NCBI GenBank assembly: GCA_027619145.1
Contig: JAQCGA010000187.1
Coordinates: 1-7,577 of the forward strand
Reading direction: 5' to 3'
DNA from: a bacterium
GTDB lineage: Bacteria > Latescibacterota > UBA2968 > GCA-2709665
Length of the DNA stretch: 7,577 nucleotides
Positions 5,920-7,577 of the stretch are shown here, one piece after another; positions within the stretch are counted from its first letter, which is position 1; each line of letters starts with the position of its first letter. The notes below the pieces were generated by a model that searched no databases, was not told the origin of the DNA, and saw only the letters and a program-made list of their open reading frames with translations. The position numbers and the translations under genes were made by a program.

Positions 5920-7577
5920 CTAAGACTCCTTCTCGGACTCTTCGTCTTTGCCTTCCGAACTTTCCTCGGAGCTATCTTCTTCTGCCCCGTCTTCATCTTC
6001 TGCAGCCTCAGAGGCATCTTCCGAGGTATCGGAGGCTTCTTCAGTTTCTGCTTCAGCCTCCCCTGCGTCCTCTTCATCGCCTGCAGCCTCGGAAACACCT
6101 TCTGCCGAAGAGGCGTCGGAAACTTCTACTGCTTTAGCCTCCTCTGCGTCGCCTTCTTCGCCTTCACCCTCTACAACCACCGGGACCGGGATCGGACGGG
6201 CTTTGTGGGTTTCGATATAAGCGTCGATTTCATCCTGCTCGACGTCGCGCAGATACTCCTTCACGCTCAGCACAACCTTGCGCTGCTCCTCATCGAACTC
6301 CACCACTTTCATCGGCATCTCGTCGCCCTCAGCAAAATGCTCTTGAGGATTCTTGAGATCTGGAATTCCCAGTTGAGAAGCCGGGATGAAACCTTCCACG
6401 TCCTGGTCCAGGTCCACCACAACGCCGCGTTCCAGCAGTCGGGAAATTGTACCGTTTGTCACATTGCCTACGGCATAAGCTACAGCCAACCCGGGCCAGG
6501 GGTTCTCAATGGTCTGCTTGTGGCCCAGTGAAATCCTGCGGCGCTTCTTGTCAATATTGATCACAACCACATCAATTTCCTGGCCTTTTTTCACCACATC
6601 GCTGGGGTGGCGCACCCGGCGCGTCCAGGACATATCCGAAATGTGTACCAATCCGTCAATGCCCTCTTCAATTTCTACAAACGCACCAAAGTTCACCAGG
6701 TTGCGCACCTTACCCGTCAGCTTGGTGCCTGGCGGATACTTATCGTCCAGCGTGAGCCACGGATCAGACGATACCTGCTTCAGACCCAGTGAAATCTTCT
6801 GGCCATCTTTGTCCACATTGAGAATCACAACTTCCAGCGTATCTCCAATGGACACCAGTTTGGAAGGGTGGCGGATATGCTGCGTCCAGGACATTTCGGA
6901 AATGTGTACCAGACCTTCCACGCCCTGTTCCAGTTCCACGAATGCGCCGTAATCCGTAATGCTTACCACGCGGCCCTCTACCCGCTCGCCCACAGGATAT
7001 TTTTCTTCAATATTCTCCCACGGGTGCGCCTGGAGCTGCTTCAGACCCAACGAGATGCGCTCGCGCTCTTCGTCGTAATTGAGCACCTGCACTTCAACCT
7101 GGTCGCCAATGGAGAGCACCTCGGAGGGGTGTCCCACGCGGCCCCAGGAAATATCCGTAATATGCAGCAGTCCGTCCAGACCGCCCAGGTCGATAAACGC
7201 ACCGAAGTCCGTGATATTTTTCACCTGCCCTTCGCGCACCTGGCCCACTTCCAACGTCTGCAAGATCTGCTTGCGCAGACGCTCGCGCTCTTCTTCCAGA
7301 ACCACCCGACGCGAAACCACAATATTACGGCGGTTCTTGTTGAGCTTGATAATCCGGAACGGGAACACTTCGCCAATAAACTGGTCGAAGTTTTTCACCT
7401 GCTTGATATCAATCTGCGAGCCCGGCAAGAATGCATCCACGCCGAACAGATCTACCACAATACCACCTTTGATCCGGCGTACCAGGCGACCTTCCACAAT
7501 CTGATCGTTGTCGTATGCATCTTTGATGCGGTCCCAAACCCGCATGAAATCGGCTTTCTGCTTGGACAGAACGATCT
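5920..7577 (-). CDS. rpsA: 30S ribosomal protein S1, 5'-truncated by the window edge
   Basis: S1 binds mRNA at the 30S subunit and helps start translation on structured or weakly Shine-Dalgarno-bearing messages. The frame is open to the right edge: the ten codons before the Met at 7545 read IVLSKQKADF, the linker seen in S1 proteins, so that Met is internal. Counting from it, five S1 (OB-fold) repeats are visible at about 15-80, 102-170, 186-257, 272-343 and 358-428. The first ends in the NIVVSRR motif seen in domain 2 of E. coli S1. The next three carry the GAF(I/V)(D/E)(L/I), DGLLHI/GLVHIS and ISLG(L/H)KQ signatures. Domain 1 and the true start, roughly 80-100 residues, lie outside. Residues about 459-541 form a very acidic tail of Glu, Asp, Ala and Ser with no fold signature. 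The TAG stop is at 5920-5922. Abundant expression is expected; the promoter is off the window. Confidence 0.96.
   Translation of the reverse strand, partial: IVLSKQKADFMRVWDRIKDAYDNDQIVEGRLVRRIKGGIVVDLFGVDAFLPGSQIDIKQVKNFDQFIGEVFPFRIIKLNKNRRNIVVSRRVVLEEERERLRKQILQTLEVGQVREGQVKNITDFGAFIDLGGLDGLLHITDISWGRVGHPSEVLSIGDQVEVQVLNYDEERERISLGLKQLQAHPWENIEEKYPVGERVEGRVVSITDYGAFVELEQGVEGLVHISEMSWTQHIRHPSKLVSIGDTLEVVILNVDKDGQKISLGLKQVSSDPWLTLDDKYPPGTKLTGKVRNLVNFGAFVEIEEGIDGLVHISDMSWTRRVRHPSDVVKKGQEIDVVVINIDKKRRRISLGHKQTIENPWPGLAVAYAVGNVTNGTISRLLERGVVVDLDQDVEGFIPASQLGIPDLKNPQEHFAEGDEMPMKVVEFDEEQRKVVLSVKEYLRDVEQDEIDAYIETHKARPIPVPVVVEGEGEEGDAEEAKAVEVSDASSAEGVSEAAGDEEDAGEAEAETEEASDTSEDASEAAEDEDGAEEDSSEESSEGKDEESEKES
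5925..6171 (-). other. Low-complexity acidic tail of ribosomal protein S1
   Basis: This stretch encodes the last 80 or so residues of S1, almost entirely Glu, Asp, Ala, Ser and Gly, with short runs such as EGEGEEGDAEEAKA and EEDSSEESSEGKDEESEKES. On the plus strand it appears as repeated ctt, tct and cc-rich triplets. E. coli S1 has no such tail, though acidic S1 tails exist in several phyla. It is probably disordered and negatively charged. Confidence 0.85.
6621..6911 (-). repeat. Near-identical 30-bp DNA repeats inside S1 domains 4 and 5
   Basis: The 30 bases at 6621-6650 and 6882-6911 differ at only two positions. They encode the LVHIS(D/E)MSWT segment of two neighbouring S1 repeats, 261 bp (87 codons) apart. 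Weaker copies of the adjoining SLG(L/H)KQ coding bases occur near 6523, 6778 and 7038. The similarity reflects duplicated OB-fold domains under the same codon preference, and not an inserted element. Confidence 0.7.

Noticed and set aside
5821..6531. Plus-strand open frame of 236 residues with hydrophobic, membrane-like stretches
   Set aside because: The Phe/Leu/Cys-rich look comes from reading the Glu/Asp-coding S1 tail backwards (GAA and GAG become TTC and CTC). It lacks independent support.
7079..7545. Met at 7545 as the start of ribosomal protein S1
   Set aside because: The frame continues upstream as IVLSKQKADF, a typical S1 interdomain linker, and domain 1 would be missing; the gene is cut by the window edge.

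Overview
This window looks like ordinary chromosome from a Gram-negative-type bacterium that I cannot name. Pointers to a diderm are a secreted TPR/SPOR protein and an E. coli-like multi-domain ribosomal protein S1. Coding is dense, GC is moderately high, and Shine-Dalgarno sequences are purine-rich. The S1 with a long acidic tail and the MutS sequence feel closest to FCB/PVC-type phyla, but that is an impression and not a placement.

All six genes lie on the minus strand, so transcription runs from the right edge to the left edge. In that order they are: ribosomal protein S1 (rpsA, N-terminus cut by the right edge); a 93-bp gap holding a strong RNA hairpin; the tRNA methylthiotransferase mtaB; a UDP-sugar 4-epimerase that overlaps the mtaB stop by one base (TAATG); a 67-bp gap with a good Shine-Dalgarno and a weak possible promoter; a 189-aa conserved-looking protein of unknown function; a secreted TPR plus SPOR-domain protein 8 bp further on; and, 13 bp after that, mutS (C-terminus cut by the left edge). 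No stretch over 300 bp lacks a gene.

Functionally, rpsA and mtaB serve translation (mRNA binding at the 30S subunit; ms2t6A modification of tRNA). The epimerase makes sugar nucleotides for surface polysaccharide. The SPOR protein probably binds septal peptidoglycan. MutS recognises DNA mismatches. The set reads as a housekeeping gene string joined by close spacing and not as one pathway.

I see no RNA gene, mobile element, CRISPR array or phage segment. The least explained item is the 189-aa protein with a His-rich HRREPDFSNSKHW core. I found no convincing evidence of a new multi-gene system.
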